From CAWBXL01 sp963837365 (GTDB lineage Bacteria; Acidobacteriota; Terriglobia; Terriglobales; Acidobacteriaceae), in NCBI GenBank assembly GCA_963837365.1, contig CAWIMW010000002.1:62001-126000 (forward strand): a stretch of 64,000 bases of DNA. The letters run 5' to 3'. A program made the translations under genes and the position numbers. The notes under the pieces were generated by a model that saw only the letters and a list, made by a program, of their open reading frames with translations, did no database searches and had not been told where the DNA came from. How positions within the stretch are numbered: the stretch's first letter is position 1; the number at the start of each line of letters is the position of its first letter. This document shows positions 27,794-38,128 of this stretch, piece after piece.

Positions 27794-28981
27794 TCACTTA
27801 CTGAAAACACGTTGATAGGCTGCCAGAAGGTTCTCCACCGAATACTCCCAGGCGAGTTGTTTTTGCACCCGTCCGTATCCGAACTCGCCCATTTTCTTTC
27901 TTTCTTCCGGATGCTCCAGCAGCCATAGGATTTTGGCGGCGAAATCCGGGATTTGATTCTTGTTGTCGGCGTACAGCGAAGCTTCTCCGGCGCTGAATCT
28001 TCCCTCTTTCAGATCAAACTGCACGATCGGTTTCGACAGCGCCATATATTCCATGATTTTGATCATGGTGGAGATGTCGTTCATCTCGCACGGCTTGTCG
28101 GGGTTCACGCATACGTCGGCAGTGGAAAGGATATCCAGCAACTGCTGGTCAGGAACACGGCCGGTGAAGTTGATGGTGTCCTCGAGATTTTTGTCTTTCA
28201 CCATCTGCCGCAGGCTGGCCAGCCCTGGCCCTCCGCCGACGCAGGTGAAGTGCACATCGCGGCGACCCTGCTCTTTGAAATGCTGGGCGACGTCAATCAG
28301 GATATCCAGGCCTTCCTGGATGCTCATGGTGCCGACGTAGCCGACCAGATATTGCTTGCCATATTTCAGTTCAGGCTTCGGCGCGACCGGCTTGAAGGTG
28401 TCAAGGTCGGGCCCATTGCGGACCACGAAAACATCCTCGGGCGCCAGGCCGCCGCGGCTCACCGCCAGTTCCTTGTAGCTCTGGTTGGTGGACATGGCGA
28501 CATCGGCGAATTTAAACGTCATCTTCTCCAGCCAGACCTGGATTTTGTACAGAGTGTTTTCCTTCTCATACTTCGAGAGATACAGCTCCGGGTTGGCATC
28601 GTGATGATCGAAGATGTACTTCACGCCAAAAAGTTTGAAGGGGAGGGCCACCAGAAAAATATTGTCCGGCGGATTGCAGCCTTGAATGACATGGAAACCG
28701 CGGCGCAGGAAAATCCACCAGGTGTAAAACCACTCCCAAAGCAGGGCCGTGCCGTACTCCAACATATATCCGAGGGCAGAGTTGCCCTCGTGCGGAATGG
28801 GGTGCCGGTAGATATGGATGCCTTCCAGCAATTCATAGCCCTTGGAATAGCCCTTGCCTTTCGGACAAAGCACGGTCACTTCATAGCCGTCCTTGTGCAG
28901 GGAGACGGCTTCCTTCCATACCCGGCTGTCGAACGGCACGGGCAGGTTTTCAACGATGATCAGAACTTTCTTTCTCGCCAT
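27794..28981 (-). CDS. Family 4 glycosyltransferase
   Basis: 395 residues, GT-B fold. The N-terminal KVLIIVENLPVPFDSRVWKE is typical of GT4 proteins in EPS loci; IFDHHDANPELYLSK, VGYVGTMSIQEGLDILI and KIMEYMALSKPIVQFDL (the EX7E-type region) follow in order. It is cytosolic or membrane-associated and retaining. Its start lies 15 bp after the stop of the alpha/alpha-barrel gene. The donor sugar is not recognisable. Confidence 0.92.
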   Translation of the reverse strand: MARKKVLIIVENLPVPFDSRVWKEAVSLHKDGYEVTVLCPKGKGYSKGYELLEGIHIYRHPIPHEGNSALGYMLEYGTALLWEWFYTWWIFLRRGFHVIQGCNPPDNIFLVALPFKLFGVKYIFDHHDANPELYLSKYEKENTLYKIQVWLEKMTFKFADVAMSTNQSYKELAVSRGGLAPEDVFVVRNGPDLDTFKPVAPKPELKYGKQYLVGYVGTMSIQEGLDILIDVAQHFKEQGRRDVHFTCVGGGPGLASLRQMVKDKNLEDTINFTGRVPDQQLLDILSTADVCVNPDKPCEMNDISTMIKIMEYMALSKPIVQFDLKEGRFSAGEASLYADNKNQIPDFAAKILWLLEHPEERKKMGEFGYGRVQKQLAWEYSVENLLAAYQRVFSK

Positions 28982-28996
28982 GAGTTCTCGTCGTTT

Positions 28997-30196
28997 CTAG
29001 AGCAGTTTGTAAAGTCCGGCGAGCGCGCACATCATGGTCGCCTGTCCCCAGTGCAAGGTTGCGGTTTTGTTTACGATCCAGGGGGAATAGCGGCGGTAGT
29101 AGAAATAGCCTGAGCGGTCCTGCATGTTTTCAATGGTCCACTGTGCGACTTTCAGGGCCAGCGGCAGGGCGTCCGGGTCACGATCATAGAAAAAGACCAA
29201 CGTATCAATTGCCTGCGAACTGCATTGAATATCAAGCGGCAGAGTTTTATAGTCGTAGTAACGCGGCGTGCCGTCTTCCAGGAAGAAAGTCTTTTTCCAG
29301 AATTCGTAGCCGGTCATCATGTTCATGTCGAAGCGGTCGTCTCCCGTGTAATCGGTGTAGAACTTGAAACAGTCGAGCACGTAGGCGGTGTGGAAGTTGT
29401 CCACCCAGTGCAGATTGGCTTTTTCTCCATACCACCAGGAAGCATCCGGCCGCTGATATTGCGCGGTGTATTGGATCGCCCGCTGTGCCAGTTCACGATA
29501 GGCTTGATTGTGAGTATGAGAATTAGTCCGTGCCAGTAACGCGCCGCCCAGCGTGTTGGCGTTGTGCACCAGGCTCTTCCCGATGGGGATGTAGCTGATG
29601 CAGGTGCCTTCGCCGTCCGGATACTTTTCCAGTTCCTGCATGATGTGCTCGCAGGCACTGACCGCAATCTGAAGGTATTGGTCTTTCTTGAAATGATCGT
29701 AGCCATCAAGAAAGGCCTGGCCAATCAGCGAGGTCCACACAATGGTGGGAACGTTTTTGGGAAGATAAAAGCTGCGCGACTGATAGTCGAAGTGATTGCC
29801 CCAGGCGCCGGTGTAATCCGGAGATTGGTGTTCGATCAGCCATTGCAGGCAATATTCCGCTTTGTCCGCCCAGAGCTTTTCGCCGGTGGCGGTGTGCAGA
29901 CGCATGAAACCGCGAGCCAGGAATCCCATGCCCTTGGTGGAGTGGCCTTTGCGGACTCCGAGCATCGGGCGAAGGTTCATGGGAATACGCCGCACGGCCT
30001 GCTGCAACACGGTATTCAGAAATTTGCTGTTGAAGGTAAACGGGCGCACGAAGCGCGCGTTCAGACCATCGAAGGTATCGTAGCCCTTGTAGTCGTTTTT
30101 CTCCAGCCAGTCATACAGCCGCTGGATGGAGTCATAAATCTGTTTCTTGGCCGCGGCATTGCCCGATGCACCCATTTGCTTACCAGCAGATGCCAT
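28997..30196 (-). CDS. Uncharacterised alpha/alpha-toroid-like protein of the EPS locus
   Basis: About 399 residues, no signal peptide. Repeated helix-rich blocks with aromatic and His-rich loops, such as GAWGNHFDYQSRSFY, ALLARTNSHTHNQAYRE, NLHWVDNFHTAYVLDCFKFY and TATLHWGQATMMCALAGLY, suggest a six-hairpin (alpha/alpha)6 fold like glycoside hydrolases, epimerases or uronyl hydrolases. I do not recognise a named family. The ATG at 30196 is preceded by GAAGGGAAA, which decides it over the start at 30286. It overlaps the last 17 bp of the AlgD-like gene. A role in processing sugar chains is inferred from fold and neighbours only. Confidence 0.75.
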   Translation of the reverse strand: MASAGKQMGASGNAAAKKQIYDSIQRLYDWLEKNDYKGYDTFDGLNARFVRPFTFNSKFLNTVLQQAVRRIPMNLRPMLGVRKGHSTKGMGFLARGFMRLHTATGEKLWADKAEYCLQWLIEHQSPDYTGAWGNHFDYQSRSFYLPKNVPTIVWTSLIGQAFLDGYDHFKKDQYLQIAVSACEHIMQELEKYPDGEGTCISYIPIGKSLVHNANTLGGALLARTNSHTHNQAYRELAQRAIQYTAQYQRPDASWWYGEKANLHWVDNFHTAYVLDCFKFYTDYTGDDRFDMNMMTGYEFWKKTFFLEDGTPRYYDYKTLPLDIQCSSQAIDTLVFFYDRDPDALPLALKVAQWTIENMQDRSGYFYYRRYSPWIVNKTATLHWGQATMMCALAGLYKLL

Positions 30197-31495
30197 CGTA
30201 TTTTCCCTTCTCGCTGCGCTGATTGCCGATGCGCACAAAATCCACCAGCACCTGGCCGTTGCGCAACCGTCCCGGAACATTCTCAAAGTCCGGGTCCTTG
30301 TTGCCGATCACCACGGTCTCGCGCGTGATCGAGGACCGCATCCATATCCTCGACCATGAGCTTGGAGATGTGGGGGATGCGGTTGAGAATGAAGTCGCGG
30401 TTCGCGCCCACCAGGCTGGCGATGTGGACGTTCTTATCGTAGATGCGCAGGTCGTAACCTTTGCCCAGCAGGCGCTCGATGACTTCGATCATGGGGCTCT
30501 CCCGCAGATCATCGGTCCCGGCTTTAAAGCTGAAGCCCAGAATGCCAATCTTTCTGTGGCCTTTATCCATGATCAGCTGCAAACCCCGGTTCACCTGCAT
30601 TTCGTTGCTGGGCAAAATAGAGTTCATGATGGGCAGTTGCAGATCATGCGTCTTGGCCTGGTAAGCCAGAGCGCGCAGGTCTTTGGGCAGGCAAGACCCG
30701 CCAAAGGCAAATCCCGGCATCAGGTAGGCGGGAGAGATATTCAGTTTCTTGTCTTGGCTGAAAATGTTCATCACCGCATGGGCATCAATGTTGAACGCTT
30801 TGGCAGAGATTGCCGATTTCATTGGCGAAGCCGATTTTCAGCGCGTGCCAGCTGTTATCCACATACTTCACCATCTCCGCCGTTTCCATATCGGTGCGGA
30901 TCAGCGGCGCATCCATTTTTTCGTAAAGCGAGGCCAATACGTCTCCGCTGGCTTTGTCGATTTCTCCGATAACAGTCTTCGGTGGCGCCTTGAAATCCTT
31001 GACCGCCGAACCTTCCCGCAGAAACTCCGGGTTATTGCAGACACCGAAATCTACGCCCGCTTTTTTGCCGGAAAATTCCTCCAGCACGGGAATCACGATG
31101 TTGCGCATCGTTCCCGGCAGGATCGTGCTGCGGATGACCACCGTATGCCGCGCGGCCTTGGTTTTGAGCGCCTGACCGATCTGCTCGCAGACCCGGCGAA
31201 TGAAAGTGAAGTCCAGATTGCCATTGGCCTGGCTGGGAGTGCCAACGCAGACAAACGAGAGTTCGGTTTCCTGGATGGCTTTGATGTGATCGGTCGTCGC
31301 GCGCAGACGCCCGGCTTTCACGTTCTCGGCGATGATTTCGCCGATTTCCGCTTCGATAATGGGAGACTGGCCGCCGTTGATGATGTCGACCTTGGTCTGA
31401 AAGGGGTCCACACCGATCACCTGGTGTCCCTCATTGGCGAGACATCCCGCCGATACCGCCCCCACATAACCTAGTCCGAAGATGCTGACTTTCAA
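30180..31495 (-). CDS. GDP-mannose 6-dehydrogenase-like (AlgD family) nucleotide-sugar dehydrogenase (frameshifted)
   Basis: Two frames join to ~438 codons. The N-terminal part (30785-31495, TTG start after AAAGGG) has IFGLGYVGAVSAGCLA, CNNPEFLREGSAV and the AlgD-like YVDNSWHALKIGFANEIGN. The C-terminal part has MPGFAFGGSCLPKDLRAL with the catalytic Cys and GFSFKAGTDDLRESP. The frame breaks near 30807 (CTCTGCCAAAG, probably short of two bases) and near 30310 (an extra C in GCGCGAGACC). After the second break the reading ETVVIGNKDPDF to a TAA at 30180 is restored. It oxidises GDP-mannose, or another GDP sugar such as a heptose, to the uronic acid using two NAD+. Confidence 0.82.
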
Positions 31496-31518
31496 TCGTT
31501 TTCCCTTTCCCGTTCAGT

Positions 31519-32779
31519 TCAACGTGCCAGAAGCCGGTCGTAAACCTGGTGCGTGATTGTGCCCACCACGCTCCACGAATGGTGTGCGTTGGCATAGTCA
31601 CGGATTTCCTGACGCCGCCGGCCCAGATTTTTGTACAAATCACTGGCAAAATATTTTTCTAGAGCGCGGGCCAGGTCTCCGGCATCGCGCGGTTTGCAGA
31701 GAAAACCAGTCACACCTTCCAGGACATCGTCTCGCAGAGAACCAACGTCTGAGGCGATCACCGGCAGGCCGAAACTGTGCGAAAGAAAAAGAATGCCGCT
31801 CTGGAAAACCATGGTGTACGACAAGACTGAAACATCCGCCGCCTTGAAGTACAACTCCGTCTCGGAATCAGGGACGAATTCAATACGCGCTGTGATAAGG
31901 TCCTGAGAAGGTCCACGAGCCATTTGTTGCTGGATATTCGCCCAATACTGCTGGATTTCTCTTTTGGGCTCACCCTTGGGCTCGCCCACAATCAGCAGCC
32001 GGTAATTTCCGCCGTCGGCTGCGACTTTCTGAAAGGCCTCCACCAAATACTCAAGCCCTTTGTAGGGGCGAATACGGCCAAAAAACAGAATGGCTTTTTC
32101 GCCTTCAGCCATACCCAGCCGCTGTCTTGCCTGGGCAGAAGTAAGCTCGGTATCCGGCACCGAGTTGTTGATGCCAAATGGAATGACGGTCACGGCCCTT
32201 TCCGCCACGCCAAAATCTTCCCGGAGTTCGATCTTCATCTTCTCCGTATGGACGAAGATCTGGTCCAGCAACCGATATTGCATTTTCAGGGTCAGGCGAT
32301 TGAGCAGCGAATCGTTCCCATCGCGTTTGCCCGCATTCACGTTGTGCGCAGTGTAGACCAGTTTTTTCCCCAGCAGCCGGTAGTACAGCATCAACAGCGT
32401 GCGATCGAAGTGCACCAGCTTGCCGTTCCACAAAATGTGGAAGATCTTAGGCTCCGCTCTCGCCGTGTAGCGCAACAGCCGGACGTAGTAGCGCAGCACG
32501 CGCGAAACCTTTCCCAGCGGGCCGGTCCGTCCTGTATCACCCTGAAGATTCAGAAAGCGGATTCCGCGGGTGCGAGTGCCACTCCGGGCGGTCGAGCGCG
32601 TCGCTGCCGATCAGGTCCAAAGAAAATCCCTGGGCAATGATCTCCATGGCCAGGCCGTAAACATACGGAGGATCGAAGCCCCCGGTCAGCAGGGCAATCC
32701 GAGTGGCGGCTTGCGCTGGCGCGGCCGCCGCACGCGCGCCGCTGGCGGACTGGTCCGCCGCATGAGAAACCGTGGTCAT
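31519..32779 (-). CDS. Family 4 glycosyltransferase (frameshifted)
   Basis: The N-terminal frame (32537-32779) has RIALLTGGFDPPYVYGLAME. The main frame extends upstream to about 32570 (RGIRFLNLQGDTGRTGPLG) and downstream to 31519, with LVYTAHNVN, ILFFGRIRPYKGLEYLVEAF and FLSHSFGLPVIASDVG. One indel near 32565-32570 joins them into about 420 residues. It is a GT-B enzyme, retaining, at the cytosolic face. The first ~25 residues are Ala/Ser-rich and may not all be translated. Confidence 0.8.
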
Positions 32780-32881
32780 TGAGTGATGAGTCGGTAGGAC
32801 GGTGATCTGCGCCGGTAAAAGACTACCTTCTATTTCGAGGGGGAACTAACGGTGTTCGATTCACTGACGCTTAGAGCTGAA

Positions 32882-32907
32882 CCAGGGAACGAACGTTCGT
32901 TCCCTGG
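32882..32907. other. Perfect 26-bp palindrome
   Basis: The left arm CCAGGGAACGAAC is followed directly by its exact complement with no spacer. It lies in the 165-bp gap between the end of the beta-helix gene and the start of the GT4 gene. No T-run follows on the minus strand, so it is a poor intrinsic terminator. A dyad operator or a cruciform/repeat remnant is possible. Just to its right is a direct repeat TTTGTATCTTT (two copies, two bases apart). Confidence 0.6.
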
Positions 32908-32944
32908 CCCTTACTTTGTATCTTTAATTTGTATCTTTCGCTTG

Positions 32945-34943
32945 CTAGCTAACGGTCGCCGATAGGCCGGTTGGCGGGTCCACGTTCCCGGGGGGTGGCG
33001 GAGGAGCGCCCCCGACGCCGTCGCTCTGGTAGACGCGCTCGTCGAACTGCTTCAGATGGCCCCAACGCGTACTGTAATTGTTATCCAGCGGCAGCCCGGC
33101 CCATGCCAGCGCCGCAGGAATGTTATATGCATGACCATTCAGTTCTGGCCGCCGGTCACATCCGGGCCGATGGGAGGCATTGGCGGCGTGCTGGTTGACG
33201 CGCAACTGGTCGGGAACGAACTCCAGCTCTTGCAGGCTTTCCACCAGTTCAATCCAGTACCGCCATTGGCGTGCGCGGTCATGCTGTTCATAAAGAAAGA
33301 AGCTGGAAGCGTCTGCGCTGGATGGTACGGGATTCTGATAAGGAGTCGAGTTCGCGCCAAAGCTAGATAGATTCGATGGCACTCCGCTGGAAGCAAAAAT
33401 AGACGACCTGAGTGTTGCAGTGAGAATCTCCGGAGCAGGCTACATAATTTCCCCAACTCATCAGGGAGCCTTGAGTGAGCCCGGTTGCGTGTTCCAGGCC
33501 CTGATTTCGTCGACTCTCGACAATCGCTGCCATAACTGGAGCTGCAACCGGAACCACCCCCCAAGCGTTGCCGATCATGTTGTCGAACCGTGCCCAAGCC
33601 GCCAATTTCTATGCGCATGGAGAACTGATCGGGAATCTGGGTCGGAGCAGTTGATGTAATTCCTGAAAAACGTATTGAAGTTATGAGTGGCCCAAGTGTC
33701 GTCATCCAGCAATCGCCCATCTGGTTGCCTTCCCTCAAAAGGAAGGATGTTCCGCCATGGTGCTCGAAATGGTGTTCCTGCCATGAAGTAGGAGTTACTG
33801 CCATTGTTGAATAGTTATAGGCGGGACGATTCCGACCTGATCGCCGAAGCCAGCCGAGAATCCGCCTTCGATGATGTTGTTAATGAACAGGTGATCTGAC
33901 TGGCTTGCTTCGCCGCCGTCGTACCCCCATTGCACAAGATAGTTTCCAGAGCTTCTGGCAGTCTGGCGATGTAGCTGTTCGCGACCAGACTATGTGTGTC
34001 GAAGTTGGAACTGCAGCAGGGTAGTCGGAAGTGGTGCTGATGTACATCAGCCCTTTGACCCAACAGGCGTAGGTACTGGTCAAAGTTGTAGTCCATCCAG
34101 GGTAAATCCTTCAAGACCACTCCTACCGTTCCGTTAGTGTTGTACCAAACCAGCGCGGCAGAGCGCGAAGTTGACCAGTTGTCATTGGCAAGAGGAGTCG
34201 TAAAATTCACGGTGTTTCCACTGACTCCGCCAGCCGGAATCCAGATCACATGGGCCTGAAAATGCGGATTCGGTGTTGCCTCCGCCATTGCTGTCACAGA
34301 TGCGAAGTCAAGCCGCATACCCAAGGCCCGCAGAGGATCCTGTAGGAGCCAGTGCAGGATTCGTATCCAGCGCCAGCATAATGCGTAATCCGGCGGCACT
34401 ACCCGCGCTAAAGCCGTCGTCACACTCTTCCAGAGCGGCCACACGTCCTGCGGACGGCGGACTGGCAACTGTAATCGAAGTGGCGCCTTTAGCCGGATTC
34501 GCAGTCAGAAGTGGCTCCTCCCCAGGAGCCACTACCGATATCAATGCTTCCGCCGGTGAGCTTGGTAGCTGGCTGCGCCGCTTCCCGCAAGAGTTACATT
34601 GTTGGCGGTGATTTTCAAATTTCCGCTCAAAGCGAATGTTCCAGCCGGAATCAGCACATAGGTGCCAGCGGAGCAGAAGAGATGGCGGCACTGATGGTGC
34701 TGGCAGTAACATTCCCCCCGCGACGGTGTTGCACTGTGATGTCATGCATTGCGTCCTGGTTGGCGGAGTCCACGGATTTGCCGTGGTCTCGCCGTCCGGC
34801 AGAGTGGATGGAAGCCCGGCATGCCCCCAGTCAATACCCCGACTGGGTGCAAAAATTCCTGACCAAGCCTGTCCAGAGGAAAGTACGGAAAACAAAAGCA
34901 AGATCGAGATAAGGGGGAAGAACTGCGAATAGTTGCGTTTCAT
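32945..34943 (-). pseudogene. Secreted right-handed beta-helix protein, multiply frameshifted
   Basis: The ATG at 34943 opens a signal peptide (MKRNYSQFF then hydrophobic LISILLLFSVLSSGQAW) and the motif RGIDWGHAGLPSTLPDGE. Switching among minus frames then gives PAGTFALSGNLKITANNVTL, typical of pectate-lyase-like beta-helix proteins, and later GNTVNFTTPLANDNWS, PWRNILPFEGRQPDG and DNMIGNAWGVVP. At least five frame changes are needed over about 2 kb. The C-terminus PPPPPGNVDPPTGLSATVS looks like the first strand of an FN3 domain and then stops. The intact protein of ~665 residues may bind or cleave the EPS. Whether it is a true pseudogene or badly sequenced cannot be told. Confidence 0.65.
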
Positions 34944-35117
34944 TTACCTCAGTCCTCCCGGAGACGGTATTCCGCGCCGTAAGGAAAGTCTAAGCGATGT
35001 ACCCAGTGAGCGCAACACTCGGAAGTACGACCGTACTCCACGCGAAAGAACATTGCAGTTCCATGAGCGTTCGGCCATGACACATCCGTAAGGAACTGAA
35101 TCCAGACGCTTCTAGCT

Positions 35118-36469
35118 TTACACCGGGGTTTCAATCGACGGAGAAGCATTTTGAGGGGACGGCACAATACCCGCAGCCAATGCTTTTGGGGGCAGAAAAT
35201 CTGGCTTTGGGCCCCGCTTAAGACCCAATGCAGAACTCTAGTCGTATCCTGCGCTTTCCCGTCCCAGGTCAGGCGTTCGCGAGCATAAATCATTCCTTGC
35301 CGGCGTAACCGCTCGAGGTGGTCCCGATTGTGGGCCAGTTCCGTTAAGGCCTTCTCGACGTGCGCCACGAGGTCGCTCTCATTGGTAAGCGGAGCCTTGT
35401 ACCCTACCTCTGGGATGAACGATATCTCCGGGCCCGCCGAAGTCCGCTACCACCGGAACGGCACCGCACGCGAGAGCCTCAAAAACCACTCCCCCGCCGA
35501 AGTCGCGAACCGATGGAAAGACCAGCACATCCGCTGATCGCAAGCTCCCAAGGGCTTCCGCATGGCCAAGCCAGCCGCAGAAGGCCACACGCTTCTCGAT
35601 CCCCAGAGATCTAACCAATTGCTCAAGGCGGTTTCGCTCAGGCCCATCGCCGACCACGGTAAAGCGCGCCAAATCGCTTCGCAAAAGAGGGCGCGGCTGC
35701 GCGCAAAGCCAGATCACAAGCCTTGCGGGGCACCAAGCCTCCAACAAAAACCAGTTCCAGCTTGGCATCGGGCTCGCGACGGCGCGAGTCGGCAGAACAA
35801 AACGAAGGATCGATGCCATTCTCCGGGAACGAAAAAGACCTTATCGTGATAGCCGGCAAACTCCTCACAGGTCTGCGACGAAGCAGCTATGATCGCGGCC
35901 GCGTGGCGATAGGTGGAACGGGCAAAAGGCAGATATCGGTACAGATTTCGCAGGCTGGACACCCATTCCTTCTGCTTTTCAAGCTGGCTGAAACCGGGGG
36001 CCACAAGGGAAACCACCATTGATCGGTCCGATCACGAAGGGTATGGGTCCTTTCCGCAGGAAGAATGCGAAAGGGCTCGGCAAAACCGCGGACATGGGAA
36101 TTAGACGCAGAACCACATCGAACTCGCCGGCAAAAATGCGGCGCCGCAACTGCCGCCAAGCTTGCCATTCAAAAGCAAGAGAAAACGGATAGCCGAAGCC
36201 GGTCAACGCCTGACGAGTCGAAATTAGATTTGAAGATCTGGCGAAAACCCCAGTCATAAATGCGGTCGAGGGTTGGCGTTCGGACCACCTCGATGCTATG
36301 AAACGGCGCGTTCGCGCCGCGCACATTATTCTCAACCGGCGATCCAACAACCAAAGTGACATCATGGAGTTTGGCCAGCGCTGCCGCATGACAATACGCG
36401 ACATACGGCATGCTGACGACGATCCGGGTTACAAAAAGGCGCCAGAACAAGAAGGCGCAGCCGACTCAT
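35118..36469 (-). CDS. Family 4 glycosyltransferase (multiply frameshifted)
   Basis: Starts at the ATG 36469 after GGAGA (MSRLRLLVLAPFCNPD), changes frame at about 36430 to VSMPYVAYCHAAALAKLHD, at about 36220 to FGYPFSLAFEWQAWRQL, and near 36020 and 35830. It continues with LVFVGGLVPRKACDLALRAA, FTVVGDGPERNRLEQLV and VVFEALACGAVPVVADFGG (the C-terminal donor site). A last shift near 35210 gives PKPDFLPPKALAAG and a TAA at 35118. The whole makes about 450 residues, normal for GT4. The longer frame reaching 34949 is then a read-through artefact. Confidence 0.7.
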
Positions 36470-36611
36470 AGGTTCTCCAAGTGAAGAGATTTATTCACAT
36501 TCGCACTGCTCATCGGACTGATCCAAGAGTGATGCTCATGAGGTAATGTCGTGGGCTCAAAGCAGCTTCGGCTCCGCGAACTGCCGCTCGGCGAAGAATA
36601 CGAATCGCACA

Positions 36612-38088
36612 TCAGCAGAGATTGCGTGCAGCAGTCGATTTCACTTTGTCCGATCTATATCGGGCGTGAAGCAACTGACGCTCCGGGATCAATCTATTGG
36701 CGGTGGGTGTCTCGCCCGCTCCGCGGCTACGCCGGGGAGAAATCTTGGCCGATTTGCTGCCGACAAGACCAGCCGCAACGCCATTCGAAATCACCACCGC
36801 CAGCAACAGACAAGTCCACATTGGGTCCAGCATTCTAAATCCAGCTTCGGTCAGGTTATAGACTATGGCGACGATGATATAGGCCAGCATTAGGCCGCCG
36901 ATGGAGGGGTTTAACCTAAATGCTGCTGTCGCAGACTTGTAGCCGCCTATTAGAATGAGTGACAGCAAAAACACGCCGATCCACCCCAGGTTCAGGTAAA
37001 CCTCCAGGTAGCCATTGTGCGACTCGTTCAAATATTCAGGGTGCTACCAGCCTTGAAGATGGCGCGCTACCTCTTGCATGCAGGAGGGAGTGATCCAGAA
37101 ACTCTCGAATCCAGCGCCGACCATCGCGTTGGGGACCGCAGGAATCACCGCAGCCCAGATCTCGGTTCGCCCCGACAGACTCGACCTGCCCAATGCACTT
37201 ACTGCGGCGCCCTCGCCGCCGGAAAACAAAGTGGATGCCCCGACCAGGACAACTGCAAGAGAGAGCGCATGTAACCAGGCAGGCCGCTTTCTGACCATGC
37301 GCAGGTTTCCCATAACGATCACTGTGGTGCCCAACAGGAAACACGCCAGCGACGTGGCAGAATGAGCCATCTCCAAGAGCAATGCAAAACGCGAGCAGTA
37401 CCCCTTGCGCGATCAAGTGGCGGCGTCGATTAGGTTCAGTCTTATCCCGAAGCAGGGAGATAACGCGCCAAACTACACCGAGCGATACAACCAGCACAAT
37501 CACACCGAGCAAGTTCTTATTGGTCGTCACTCCAATGTTCATCGGTTCTCCGTCGGGCGAATAGCCCCGACCGAGTTCCCCGTAGTACTTGATAAGTAGT
37601 ACTGAAACGGGGAACACCAGGAAACCAACGCGAGAATAGAGACGCCCCAGAGCATCCGATAGTCGCGGTTCCGTCGCCACGACTAGTGCCATAGCGAGGT
37701 CACCGATGGATTTAATCCAGCGCTTTAGCGAGACATCCGGGTGGTACGACCAAACCACACTGATGAGACAGTAGACAAAGTAAAGTAAGATCGGCCAGCT
37801 TGATATCAGCAGAGCGCGGGTTTGTTTCCCTCGCCTGATGAGGACAGCTAAATGCCGCAACCAGCAAAAGTCCGAAAATGGTGGCGTCCAGCGGACTGCC
37901 ATCGAGTTGCACATTGCCGGCTAGAGTTGAAACCGAACCAGACGGAAACCGGCCGTGATCCGAGTAAGCCAGAACCACACCACCGGCAGCCACAGGGCTT
38001 TGGAAGTGCGGGCCTTATCTTCTCGATCGAGGTAAAAAAGCCTAGCGATTCCGCAGGCGAAAATAGCGGTGGCGAATGAGGGGTTCAT
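36612..38088 (-). CDS. O-antigen ligase/Wzy-type polymerase (frameshifted)
   Basis: The ATG at 38088 (MNPSFATAIFACGIARLFYL) opens a polytopic protein read in several frames: LDGSPLDATIFGLLLVAAF, then SWPILLYFVYCLISVVWSYH with SLKRWIKSIGDLAMAL, SATSLACFLLGTTVIVMGNL, and finally MNESHNGYLEVYLNLGWIG with hydrophobic helices. ALVVATEP, TNKNLLGV and ESHNGYLEVYLNLG are typical of WaaL/Wzy (PF04932) proteins. Frame changes fall near 37930, 37380 and 37035. About 492 codons. It should polymerise or ligate repeat units in the periplasm, working with the Wzx at 11.8-13.3 kb. Confidence 0.75.
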
Positions 38089-38128
38089 TTCATCCCCATT
38101 TCGCGCAACATCGAGCTAGTTGGCAGGG

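Noticed and set aside
27953..29113. A 386-codon plus-strand open frame
   Set aside because: Antisense to the GT4 gene and the alpha/alpha-barrel gene; no homology pattern.
30283..31495. Programmed frameshifting as the cause of split genes such as the AlgD-like one
   Set aside because: The breaks have no common slippery sequence, differ in direction, and occur in many unrelated genes, which fits sequence error better.
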